From Acidimicrobiia bacterium (GTDB lineage: Bacteria > Actinomycetota > Acidimicrobiia > IMCC26256 > JAENVU01): a DNA stretch of 6,809 bases. Positions 1-6,182 of the stretch are shown here, in pieces. The DNA is taken from contig JAENVU010000300.1 in NCBI GenBank assembly GCA_016650415.1, positions 1 through 6,809 on the forward strand, in the 5' to 3' direction. The position numbers and the translations under genes were made by a program. Each line of letters opens with the position of its first letter. Within the stretch, counting starts at the first letter, position 1. A model generated the notes under the pieces. It was given only the letters and a program-made list of their open reading frames with translations. It was not told the DNA's origin and searched no databases.

Positions 1-158
1 CCGAAGCCGTCGATGTCGTCTTTCGTGAGCCCCGCGTCGGCGATGGCCCGACTGGCCGCTTGATAGTGCAACTCGAACGGCGATTGGGTGTCGACGCGCC
101 CGCAGTCGGACAGCGCGGCGCCGACGATCGCAACGCGCGACGTACCGCGTCCGCTCAT
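1..158 (-). CDS. Thiolase-family protein (SCP-x/lipid-transfer type acetyl-CoA acyltransferase), N-terminal part
   Basis: Only the first 52 codons are present; the gene continues beyond base 1. The reading starts at ATG 158-156 and opens MSGRGTSRVAIVGAALSDCG, followed by a helix-rich stretch with SPFELHYQAASRAIADAGL and a DDIDGFG end. The pattern 'AIVGaa-D-G...A...Ai.daGl...dIDg' is typical of the first strand and helix of thiolase-like SCP-x/lipid-transfer proteins, which cleave or bind beta-ketoacyl-CoA. The catalytic Cys and His lie outside the window, so it cannot be told whether this is an active thiolase or one of the inactive partners used in steroid side-chain degradation. The start overlaps the upstream SDR stop by one base (TAATG), which implies translational coupling and a shared operon. 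The family call is fairly safe, the substrate unknown. Confidence 0.8.
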   Translation of the reverse strand, partial: MSGRGTSRVAIVGAALSDCGRVDTQSPFELHYQAASRAIADAGLTKDDIDGF

Positions 159-1093
159 TACTTACGCCGCTGGGCGTCGATACCGGCGTTCATGGTCTTG
201 AAGTGGTAGCGCCCGAGGATGCGGCCGATGTCGGTCGGGTCCCACTGGGTGGGGCTGCCCTCCTTGTCGGTCGCGAAGAACTCTTCCCCCATCTCCCATG
301 GCTGGTAGACGCACAACGAGTTTCCGACCATGCGCAGCACCTGGCCGGTGAGCGGCTTCGACTCGTCCGACGCGAGGAACACCACTGCCGGTGCCGAGTT
401 GCCCGGGTTCATCGGTGTGAACTCCGTGTACTCGTCGGGCGCCTTGATCTCGATGCCGGCCATCGCCGCACCGACCATTCGGGTCGCGCCGCCGGGGCCG
501 ACACAGTTGGCGCGTACGCCGTAGCGGGTGAGTTCGAGCCCGGCGATGATCGTCATCGCGGCGATCCCGGCCTTGGCGGCGCCGTAGTTGATCTGGCTGG
601 CCTGGCCCTGCAGCCCGGCCGATGACACCGTGTTGATGATCGATGCGCTCGGCTGACGGCCCTCCTTCGACTCGTTGCGCCAGTAGGCCGACGCGTGCTG
701 CATCGTGTTGAACGTGCCGTACATGTGCACCTTGATGACCGCGTCGAAGTCTTCCGGCGTCATCGAGAACATCATCTTGTCGCGCAGGATCCCTGCGTTG
801 TTCACGAGCACGTCGAGGCGACCGAACGCGTCGATCGCGGTCTTGACGATGTTGCCGGCGCCCTCGTAGTCGGCCACGGAGTCGTAGTTCGCGACTGCCT
901 CGCCGCCGCGACTCTTGATCACGTCGACCACGTGGTCGGCGACGCGTTGGTCCGAACCGGAGCCGTCGACCGAACCACCGAGGTCGTTCACGACGACCTT
1001 CGCGCCATGCGCCGCGAGCAACACCGCCTCGCCGCGACCGACACCGTTCCCGGCCCCGGTCACGATCGCGACCTTGCCATCCAGCATGCCCAT
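158..1093 (-). CDS. SDR-family dehydrogenase, HSD17B4/MFE-2-like (3-hydroxyacyl-CoA dehydrogenase type)
   Basis: Predicted to oxidise a 3-hydroxyacyl-CoA (or a related hydroxy compound) with NAD+ in the cytoplasm. Numbering from the chosen start (311 aa), the Rossmann loop TGAGNGVGRG is at about residues 12-21, and the second strand ends VVVNDLGG, whose Asp37 favours NAD over NADP. NNAG is at 98-101, and the catalytic Ser157, Tyr170 and Lys174 lie in NTVSSAG and YGAAK. The usual tetrad Asn is His123 (KVHMYGTF), as in HSD17B4/Fox2 dehydrogenase domains. It is longer than a classical 250-aa SDR because of a C-terminal tail with VYQPWEMGEEF. The start at ATG 1093 was chosen because GGGGGAAGGA lies 8 bases upstream. 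ATG 1087 and ATG 1132 are in-frame alternatives, the latter giving 324 aa without a good ribosome binding site. It runs into the thiolase gene with a 1-base overlap and diverges from the dehydratase gene. Confidence 0.9.
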   Translation of the reverse strand: MGMLDGKVAIVTGAGNGVGRGEAVLLAAHGAKVVVNDLGGSVDGSGSDQRVADHVVDVIKSRGGEAVANYDSVADYEGAGNIVKTAIDAFGRLDVLVNNAGILRDKMMFSMTPEDFDAVIKVHMYGTFNTMQHASAYWRNESKEGRQPSASIINTVSSAGLQGQASQINYGAAKAGIAAMTIIAGLELTRYGVRANCVGPGGATRMVGAAMAGIEIKAPDEYTEFTPMNPGNSAPAVVFLASDESKPLTGQVLRMVGNSLCVYQPWEMGEEFFATDKEGSPTQWDPTDIGRILGRYHFKTMNAGIDAQRRK

Positions 1094-1105
1094 TTGCGCG
1101 TTCCT
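1094..1105 (-). promoter_or_regulatory. Ribosome binding site deciding the SDR start
   Basis: On the minus strand the bases just upstream of ATG 1093 include GGGGGAAGGA, which closely matches the anti-Shine-Dalgarno sequence at a spacing of about 8 bases. The same purine block would be 14 bases from ATG 1087 and is downstream of ATG 1132, so it supports 1093 as the start. The block lies at about 1102-1111, and the listed interval covers the spacer and its edge. Confidence 0.55.
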
Positions 1106-1122
1106 TCCCCCGACGTGAAAAC

Positions 1123-1136
1123 TGACGTTCATGTCA
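1123..1136. promoter_or_regulatory. TGAC-N6-GTCA inverted repeat, candidate operator
   Basis: TGACGTTCATGTCA has perfect 4-bp arms around 6 bases and lies in the 90-bp gap between the divergent SDR and dehydratase starts. A second nested pair, CGTGA (1114-1118) and TCACG (1134-1138), overlaps it, and a perfect CGCTAGCG follows at 1137-1144. The outer arms and spacing equal those of the much stronger palindrome at 4219-4234. Binding by a TetR-type or similar dimeric repressor is inferred. Four-base arms can occur by chance, so confidence is modest. Confidence 0.35.
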
Positions 1137-1183
1137 CGCTAGCGCGGGATTTTCTCGACCCGCCAAGGGGGATCACAGTTTCG

Positions 1184-1684
1184 ATGTCGTCTCACGAGAG
1201 CATCATCGGCAAACCAACCGGCGCGTGGCAGGTGACCGTCGAACGCGGTCCGGTGTCGCAGTTCGCGGCCGCGGTCCACGACCCCAACCCCGTCTATCGG
1301 GATCGGCGCGCGGCTCGCGATGCGGGGTTCGACGATCTGCCGGCGCCGCCGACGTTCACCTTTGCCGCCGGTTTCTGGGGTGCGTTCACCGAGGATCAGC
1401 CGGAGGATCCGACGGGCGGGGTGAACCCGATGCATTCGGTGATGGGGGACCTCCACGCCCAGGGCGCATTGGTGCTCCACGGTGAACAGGAGTTCACCTA
1501 CCACCGCACCGTGCAGGTGGGCGACGTCCTCGTCGGCGAGGGCAAGGTGATGGACGTCTACGAGAAGGACACCGACGCAGCGACGATGACCTTCATCGTG
1601 ATCAAGACCGAGTGGACCGAGGCCGAGTCCGGCGCACCGGTCGTGACCGAGCAATTCAATCTGATCGCGCGTCTGCGCAAGTAG
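1184..1684 (+). CDS. FAS1-like/MaoC-type dehydratase (single hot-dog domain)
   Basis: A 166-aa protein resembling the N-terminal MaoC-like dehydratase domain (PF13452, FAS1-like; relatives include mycobacterial HadA/HadC). Such proteins make one hot-dog fold of an (R)-enoyl-CoA or enoyl-ACP hydratase, often as the structural half of a heterodimer with a catalytic MaoC subunit. Visible signs are the early segment VSQFAAAVHDPNPVYRD (about 24-40), which resembles the conserved 'fA.Ai.d.nP.yrD' element, then LPAPPTFTF (52-60), and LHGEQEFTYHRTVQVGDVL (98-116), which fits the 'lH.eqef.yhrpv..GD.l' strand. A MaoC catalytic Asp-His dyad is not obvious, so it may need a partner. ATG 1184 is preferred, with GGGGGA 11 bases upstream. 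The reading frame stays open to 695, but that extension is antisense to the SDR gene. Its stop is immediately followed by the stop of the next convergent gene. Confidence 0.82.
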   Translation: MSSHESIIGKPTGAWQVTVERGPVSQFAAAVHDPNPVYRDRRAARDAGFDDLPAPPTFTFAAGFWGAFTEDQPEDPTGGVNPMHSVMGDLHAQGALVLHGEQEFTYHRTVQVGDVLVGEGKVMDVYEKDTDAATMTFIVIKTEWTEAESGAPVVTEQFNLIARLRK

Positions 1685-1942
1685 TCAGCTCGAGGTGATC
1701 CAGAGCAGCAACAGCATCGCGATCACGCACGCCAGGAGACCCGGTGTGGTTTCCCACCAGGCGTCATCTCGTCGTTGACGCCGGCGCGCGGTCCCGAGGC
1801 CGAAGCCCAGCTCGGCGTACTGATCCTCGAAGCTGCGGCGGTCGAGGAGCACGGTGTCGGTGCCCTCGGTTCCCGTGAGGTCGATCGCGGGTAGGTCCAT
1901 ACCGTCGGGTTCTCGCCGAGCCGCGAATGCGGTGCGCATCAT
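1685..1942 (-). CDS. Small protein with one C-terminal transmembrane segment, unknown function
   Basis: I do not recognise this 85-aa protein. The N-terminal half is polar and acidic (DLPAIDLTGTEGTDTVLLDRRSFEDQYAELGF), followed by a strongly basic stretch TARRRQRRDD (51-60). Then comes a hydrophobic helix from about 67 to 82 (GLLACVIAMLLLLWI) with only three residues after it. The basic patch before the helix predicts a cytoplasmic N-terminus and a tail-anchored membrane protein. The start is uncertain: tandem ATGs at 1942/1939 have only a weak purine stretch upstream, GTG 1972 would add ten residues, and ATG 1900 is also possible. It lies 45 bases downstream of the CoA-transferase stop on the same strand, so it could be the last gene of that transcript. 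It meets the dehydratase gene stop-to-stop with no gap. Confidence 0.5.
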   Translation of the reverse strand: MMRTAFAARREPDGMDLPAIDLTGTEGTDTVLLDRRSFEDQYAELGFGLGTARRRQRRDDAWWETTPGLLACVIAMLLLLWITSS

Positions 1943-1987
1943 GAAGACCAGGCTACCGGGACCGGGCGCCACGGATTTCGGGACCGG

Positions 1988-4225
1988 TCAGTCGAAGACA
2001 CCGTCGGCGGCCAGGGAGGCTTGCTCCTCCGGGTCGAGACCGAGGAGTTCACCGAGCACCCAGTCCTGGTCCTGACCCAAGGTCGGGCCGGATCGGCGGT
2101 AGCCGCCCTGGGCATCGGACAGTCGGAACCCGTTCCGCTCATAGAGGCCCGGACCCATGAAGGGATGGGTGAGGGCGACGTAGTGACCGCGATGCGCGAT
2201 CTGCGGGTCGGTGTGCTGATCGCCGAAGTCCTGGACGGGGACGGCCTCGAGGCCCACACCCTGGAGCGTCTGCGCGACATCGAGTGCGGCCCGCGACCGG
2301 GTGTATGCCGCAATGTCCGGTCCGGTGATCGCGACCAACCGGTCGCGTTCGTCCGGCGTCCATGCGGCGATCGCGACCCAGCGGTCGGCGATCGTCGCGC
2401 CGTGCTCGTCAGTCGTGTCGGCGCACGGGAACACACCATGGATCTGCGCCCGATGGTTGTCGTTGCCGGCGCGTTCGGCTGCGACCCCGGTCGCCTGATA
2501 GTCGAGGAGCCACGGCGTCAGGGTGTAGATCGCCGCCTCCACCTGGCTCACATCCAGGTACACGCCCTCGCCGGTGCGTCGGCGATGGAGTAGGCCGGCT
2601 GCGAGCGCGGTCGCGACGAACCGGGGGGCGAGCGAGTCGGTGATCGTGCCGTGCGGCCCGACCGGCTCGCGATCGGGCCAGCCGGTCAGGGAGTTGTACC
2701 CGGCGAGCGCGGAGCCCTGACCGCCGAACCCGGGGTAGTTCCGGTGCGGGCCGGTCTGACCGTTCAGACACGCGCTCACCATCACGAGATCCGGTTTGGC
2801 GGCCGCGAGCGATTCGTAGTCGAGTCCGAACCCGCGCATCGCGCGTGGCGCGAAGTTCTCCGCGACGGCGTCGGCCCACTCCACGACGAGGCGTCGTACC
2901 AACTCGACGGCCTTCGGGTGCTTGAGGTTGAACAGGACGTCACGCTTCGCCGGGTTGAGACCGTCGAACATCGCCGCGCCTTCGAGGCCGTGCGGATTGT
3001 TCGGGCCGAGGGCGTAGACGCGGAGGAAGTCGGGTCGGCTCTTCGACTCGATCCGCAGCACCGTCGCCCCGTGCTCCACGAAGTACCGGGTGGCGATGGG
3101 TCCGGCCGCGCCCGAACCCAGCTCGATGATGTTGGTACCGGTCCACGCCGCAGTCCCCGGTGCCGGGGGGTGCCGCGGCGGTGGCGTCGACGGGGAGGGT
3201 CCGGCGGTGATCGTGACGAACGACGCCGGCATCCGAGTGCCGTCCGGGGCGGCCTCGAAGAAGTCCCGCGCCGCGAGCTGGGCGCTGGCCAGGATCTCCT
3301 TCGGGGAGTTGATCGGGGCGAGCATGAGATTGGTCTCGCAGGCAATGTCGTAGAGCTCGGACATCGTGTGCTGGGCGAAGTACGCGGCGACATCGGCTTC
3401 GATGGCGCGCAGGGTGTGGTCATCGGCGGTGTTCGGGGAGAACGTCGACCAGTCGACGGCGCGCAAGGCGTCGGTGTCGACGAGGCGCGTCAGGGTCTCC
3501 AAGCTCGGCACGCGTGCCTTGCCGCCGCGCAGGCCGAAGCTCACGAATCCGTCGCGGGTCGGCCAGATCTCACGGGTCTTGCCGATGTTCGCGCCCCGGC
3601 GAACGCCGCGGAATCCCGTCGTGGGGTACCGCGACGGCGTCGCCATGTTGGCGACCGCGACCACTTCCTGCATCGACACGTCGACCCGCTGCGGCCGGTC
3701 GCTCGCGAGCCCCGTCAATGCGGCGAAGGCCATTTCGGCCGCGGCATGCGAGTAGCCCGCGGGCTCGGCGCAACGCACGGGCGCACGATCGGGGTCTCCG
3801 GTGCAGTACAAGTTGCCGCTCGCGGCCATCACTCCGAGGTCGCTCGCTCGCCATTCCGACCGAGGGCCGTCGAGCCCGAACGGGGTCAAGCTGACCCACA
3901 CCGCCTGCGGTGCACGGTCGGGATCGATCGCCCATGCCCCGAAGAACCGCGGGGTGTCGAGGACGATCGCGGCGGTGGTGAGCAGCGCGTCGAGCTCCGG
4001 GTCGTCCGGTCCTGTGACGGGGACCATCCGGCTGCGATGGGTCCAAGCCGCGAACCGATGGGGGAGCAGCCGGAGCGGGTCGCCGGTCGCGGGTTCCGGG
4101 CGGACCACATCGGCTCCCAGATCGGCGAGCATCCGCGCCGCCATGGCACCGGGCTCGGCCGTGAGGTCGAGCACCAGGGTCGAGCGGAGCAATGTTTCCG
4201 GGCTCTCCGAGGCTTTGCCTGACAC
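1988..4225 (-). CDS. Tandem two-domain CaiB/BaiF (class III) CoA-transferase
   Basis: A 745-aa protein with two family III CoA-transferase units in one chain; most members are single units of about 400 aa. Such enzymes move CoA from a donor thioester to a free acid, activating it for degradation. Unit 1 is about residues 14-327 (TLVLDLTAEPGAMAARMLADLGADVVRPE opening, GFRGVRRG and later elements). A Pro-rich linker follows (about 341-358). Unit 2 is about 362-739, opening NIIELGSGAAGPIATRYFVEHGATVLRIE, with PGFGGQGSALAGYNSLTG and GTGEG-type RRTGEGVYLDVSQVEAA. The candidate nucleophilic Asp is Asp530 in TITDSLAPRF. The matching place in unit 1 reads EPAGYSHAAAEMAF without Asp, so unit 1 may be non-catalytic. 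GTG 4225 is chosen because unit homology begins soon after it; upstream extension to 4612 would run antisense through the amidohydrolase. It diverges from the amidohydrolase gene. Confidence 0.88.
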   Translation of the reverse strand: MSGKASESPETLLRSTLVLDLTAEPGAMAARMLADLGADVVRPEPATGDPLRLLPHRFAAWTHRSRMVPVTGPDDPELDALLTTAAIVLDTPRFFGAWAIDPDRAPQAVWVSLTPFGLDGPRSEWRASDLGVMAASGNLYCTGDPDRAPVRCAEPAGYSHAAAEMAFAALTGLASDRPQRVDVSMQEVVAVANMATPSRYPTTGFRGVRRGANIGKTREIWPTRDGFVSFGLRGGKARVPSLETLTRLVDTDALRAVDWSTFSPNTADDHTLRAIEADVAAYFAQHTMSELYDIACETNLMLAPINSPKEILASAQLAARDFFEAAPDGTRMPASFVTITAGPSPSTPPPRHPPAPGTAAWTGTNIIELGSGAAGPIATRYFVEHGATVLRIESKSRPDFLRVYALGPNNPHGLEGAAMFDGLNPAKRDVLFNLKHPKAVELVRRLVVEWADAVAENFAPRAMRGFGLDYESLAAAKPDLVMVSACLNGQTGPHRNYPGFGGQGSALAGYNSLTGWPDREPVGPHGTITDSLAPRFVATALAAGLLHRRRTGEGVYLDVSQVEAAIYTLTPWLLDYQATGVAAERAGNDNHRAQIHGVFPCADTTDEHGATIADRWVAIAAWTPDERDRLVAITGPDIAAYTRSRAALDVAQTLQGVGLEAVPVQDFGDQHTDPQIAHRGHYVALTHPFMGPGLYERNGFRLSDAQGGYRRSGPTLGQDQDWVLGELLGLDPEEQASLAADGVFD

Positions 4226-4234
4226 GCGTGTCAG
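4219..4234. promoter_or_regulatory. Perfect 16-bp palindrome CTGACACGCGTGTCAG, candidate operator
   Basis: CTGACACGCGTGTCAG is identical to its reverse complement. It lies in the divergent control region, covers the GTG start of the CoA-transferase gene (4225-4223) and occupies the spacer of the probable amidohydrolase promoter. A bound dimer would block both directions. Length, perfect symmetry and place fit a TetR-like operator, though no TetR gene is in the window. The TGAC...GTCA half-sites recur at 1123-1136. Confidence 0.65.
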
Positions 4235-4238
4235 CGTA
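4233..4238 (-). promoter_or_regulatory. Candidate -10 box for leaderless transcription of the CoA-transferase gene
   Basis: Read on the minus strand this is TACGCT, matching TANNNT, followed by exactly 7 bases (GACACGC) and then the GTG start. No convincing Shine-Dalgarno sequence precedes that GTG. The -10-to-start distance is that expected when transcription starts at the first base of the codon, as is common for GTG/ATG leaderless genes in Actinomycetota. This is inference from spacing. Confidence 0.4.
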
Positions 4239-4270
4239 CTCTTGGGGCTTCGCCCGTTTCGGAGGTTCCG

Positions 4271-5437
4271 ATGCCCCAGTCCGCCCAGCGCATCATCGAT
4301 GCCGACTGCCACATTCTCGAGCCACCCGACATCTGGACGAACTGGTTGCCCGAGCGGTACCGGGACAAGGCGCCGAAGTTGGTCAAGGACGCCCAAGGCG
4401 GGGACGCGTGGCTGACCGGTGTGGGCGGCGACCCTGACCCGATCGGGCTCACCGCAACTCCGGGGATGCCCTTCGACGAGTTCCGCTGGTTCGGCGTGAC
4501 CTACGAGGAGGCGCGCCCGGGTTGCTACAACGGCGCGGCGCGTCTGGAAGACATGAATATCGACGGCGTGCACGCCGAGGTGTTGTTCCCGCCCCAGCGC
4601 ACCATGAGTCACTTCCTGGGCGACGACGACGACGACTTCGTCCTGGCCGGGGTGGAGGCGTACAACAACTTCCTCTTCGAGGATTTCTGCGCGCCGGACC
4701 CCTCACGGCTGATCGGCTTGGCGCAGATCCCGTCCCTCGGTATCGACACCGCGGTCGACGGGGTGCGCAAGGCCAAGGCCCGCGGTGCAAAGGGCGTGCT
4801 GATCTCCAACTGGCCGTCGGGGAACGGCAGCTTGAGTCGCGACGACGATCCGTTCTGGGCGGCGGCGGTCGACGAAGGTCTGCCGGTCTCGATCCACATC
4901 AACATCATCAGCCGCGCCCAGCGGGCCGCGGGCCGGAAGGCGGCGGCGAAGGCCGGCAACGCCCTGTACGACATGTCGAGCGAGGCGACCCGGGCGAAGG
5001 CGATCGGTGGGATGAGTCATGTGTTCTCGATGGCCGCGGGGAACATCACGTCGATGTTGTTCACCGGGGTGTTCGACCGCTTCCCGGACCTGCAGGTGTG
5101 TTGGATCGAGACCGGAGTCGGCTGGTTGCCGCATTTCATCGAGTGTCTCGACGACCGGTACTGGCGCAATCGCGGTTGGGGGGATCTGCCGATCCAGCAC
5201 CCACCGTCGTACTACTGGTACCGGAACAACGCAGCGAGCTTCATCACCGATCGGTCGGGGATTGCGCTGCGCCATCAGGTGGGCATCGACAACATGATGT
5301 GGTCGAGCGACTACCCCCACCACGGCAACGACTGGCCGTACTCACGCAAGGTGATCGAAGAGACGATGAACGCGATCCCCGAGGCCGAGAAGGCCAAGAT
5401 CACCGGCGGCAACGCCGCCCGCATCTGGAACATCTAG
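4271..5437 (+). CDS. Amidohydrolase-2 family metal-dependent hydrolase/decarboxylase (PF04909, ACMSD-like)
   Basis: A 388-aa TIM-barrel enzyme of the amidohydrolase-related family, whose members are metal-dependent hydrolases or non-oxidative decarboxylases. The N-terminal IIDADCHILEPPDIW (8-22) fits the 'DxDxHxxEPpDlW' version of the first metal-binding strand, with His14. SIHINI (His209) fits the strand-5 histidine. WIETGVGWLPHFIECLDDRYW (279-299) is a family hallmark, and MMWSSDYPHHGNDWPYS holds the late metal-binding Asp347 with the following His residues. Length is normal for the family. ATG 4271 is supported by GGAGG (4261-4265) five bases upstream. Five consecutive Asp residues (118-122) come from a GAC run. 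Divergence from a CoA-transferase suggests a role in breakdown of an aromatic, cyclic or steroid-like acid, but the substrate cannot be told. The stop lies one base from the stop of the convergent regulator. Confidence 0.9.
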   Translation: MPQSAQRIIDADCHILEPPDIWTNWLPERYRDKAPKLVKDAQGGDAWLTGVGGDPDPIGLTATPGMPFDEFRWFGVTYEEARPGCYNGAARLEDMNIDGVHAEVLFPPQRTMSHFLGDDDDDFVLAGVEAYNNFLFEDFCAPDPSRLIGLAQIPSLGIDTAVDGVRKAKARGAKGVLISNWPSGNGSLSRDDDPFWAAAVDEGLPVSIHINIISRAQRAAGRKAAAKAGNALYDMSSEATRAKAIGGMSHVFSMAAGNITSMLFTGVFDRFPDLQVCWIETGVGWLPHFIECLDDRYWRNRGWGDLPIQHPPSYYWYRNNAASFITDRSGIALRHQVGIDNMMWSSDYPHHGNDWPYSRKVIEETMNAIPEAEKAKITGGNAARIWNI

Positions 5438-5438
5438 C

Positions 5439-6134
5439 TCAGGGTTCGTCGCCGTCGTCATCGGCGCGATCGATGACGCCGAGGGTGAGCCGTTGCAGGG
5501 TTCGGAGATGTACGTATTCGACGATGCGGGTGACCAGGGGGAGGAGTTGTCCGGCCGCGCTCGCCGCTTGGGACTGGAAGACCGCGAGCTCCTGCGGATC
5601 CCACGCGGGACCGCGTTGACCGGAGAACAAGTCGAGGACCTGCTTCTGCATGGTTTCGACGCCGTCGACATAGATCGACGCAAGCTCCACGAGGATGTCG
5701 TCCGGGAGGCTCAGGCGTCGCAGCTCGGCCGTCGCTCGGAGCATGTCGAGATCCGTAGCGTCGTAGGCGGCGCGGCCGAACTCCGCCGGGTCGCGGAGGA
5801 GCCCGATCGATCGGAGCCGCGCCGTGGTCTCCGCGCTCACTCCGGACCGTTCGACCAGCTCGCCGAGGGAGTAGGAGAGGCTGCCTTCGCCCGCGAAGAT
5901 GCCGTCGACGAGATCCTGGCGGTCGCTCGTCAGGAGGGCCTTGATCGCGGCGAGTGAGAATCGGCGCCCCTGGAGATCTCGGATCTGGTGCAGCCGTTCG
6001 AGGTGCTCGACGTCGTACTGCTTGGTGCGTCCGACTCGTACCGAGGGCGGAATGAGGCCTTCGCGCTGATAGAAGCGAATGGTGTCAACCGTGACGTCGG
6101 CCTCGCGGGCTAGGTCGTCGATGCGCCAACTCAT
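5439..6134 (-). CDS. MerR-family transcriptional regulator with an apparent second MerR-like HTH module
   Basis: A 231-aa cytoplasmic DNA-binding protein. Residues 3-68 are a full MerR winged helix (RIDDLAREADVTVDTIRFYQREGL, then a GRTKQYDVEHLERLHQIRDL wing and helix, and FSLAAIKALL). Residues 88-152 repeat this layout 85 residues later in register: SLGELVERSGVSAETTARLRSIGLL, then GRAAYDATDLDMLRATAELRRL and SLPDDILVELA. The Arg-Phe-Tyr of the first recognition region (20-22) is Ala-Arg-Leu in the second, so its base contacts may differ or be lost. Residues 153-231 form a helical, acidic-ended tail with no Cys, so metal sensing of the MerR type is unlikely. ATG 6134 follows GGGG at a 5-base spacing; a TTG three bases earlier is less likely. 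The gene diverges from the 51-aa gene across a large dyad, so autoregulation and control of that gene are likely. It ends one base from the amidohydrolase stop. Confidence 0.87.
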   Translation of the reverse strand: MSWRIDDLAREADVTVDTIRFYQREGLIPPSVRVGRTKQYDVEHLERLHQIRDLQGRRFSLAAIKALLTSDRQDLVDGIFAGEGSLSYSLGELVERSGVSAETTARLRSIGLLRDPAEFGRAAYDATDLDMLRATAELRRLSLPDDILVELASIYVDGVETMQKQVLDLFSGQRGPAWDPQELAVFQSQAASAAGQLLPLVTRIVEYVHLRTLQRLTLGVIDRADDDGDEP

Positions 6135-6135
6135 C

Positions 6136-6149
6136 AAAACCCCGGTTTT
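6136..6149. repeat. Inverted repeat AAAACC-CC-GGTTTT at the regulator start
   Basis: Six-base perfect arms around two bases lie directly before the MerR-type gene's ATG (6134) and cover its ribosome binding region. A hairpin in the mRNA here, or a protein bound to it, could affect initiation. This is short and may be coincidental. Confidence 0.3.
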
Positions 6150-6155
6150 CCGGTG

Positions 6156-6182
6156 TGACAGCGGTCATATAACTTGACAGCG
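6156..6182. repeat. Direct repeats TGACAGCG, the first part of TGAC-N4-GTCA
   Basis: TGACAGCG occurs at 6156-6163 and 6175-6182, 19 bases apart, close to two helical turns. The first copy is also the left half of an inverted repeat TGACAGCGGTCA (6156-6167), and the second contains the TTGACA box of the divergent promoter. They may be extra contact sites for the neighbouring regulator; this is inference. Confidence 0.35.

Larger units (their letters stand above)
4215..4242 (+). promoter_or_regulatory. Candidate promoter of the amidohydrolase gene
   Basis: TTGCCT (4215-4220) and TACTCT (4237-4242, fitting the actinobacterial TANNNT -10 pattern) are 16 bases apart, about 30 bases before the ATG at 4271. 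The 16-bp palindrome fills the spacer exactly, which is a classical position for repression. The boxes are assigned by eye. Confidence 0.45.

Noticed and set aside
695..1183. N-terminal extension of the dehydratase frame
   Set aside because: It is antisense to the conserved SDR domain, and the dehydratase domain is complete from ATG 1184.
1957..1987. Direct repeat CGGGACCGG (1957-1965 and 1979-1987) after the CoA-transferase
   Set aside because: It is a direct, not inverted, repeat with no T-run, so it is not a terminator; nine G/C-rich bases can recur by chance here.
2651..4222. 523-codon open frame on the plus strand
   Set aside because: It is the mirror of the CoA-transferase gene, is rich in Arg, Gly and Val without any domain pattern, and exists because high-GC coding DNA rarely has stops in this antisense phase.
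4226..4612. N-terminal extension of the CoA-transferase to an ATG at 4612
   Set aside because: It runs antisense through the start of a clearly real amidohydrolase gene, and the transferase homology starts only after the GTG at 4225.
4622..4636. GAC trinucleotide run
   Set aside because: Five codons for Asp within a conserved enzyme; a simple sequence run without sign of function of its own.
4522..5619. 365-codon plus-strand frame overlapping the amidohydrolase and regulator genes
   Set aside because: It is a shifted frame of the amidohydrolase, with Arg-rich low-complexity translation, and runs across the convergent stops.
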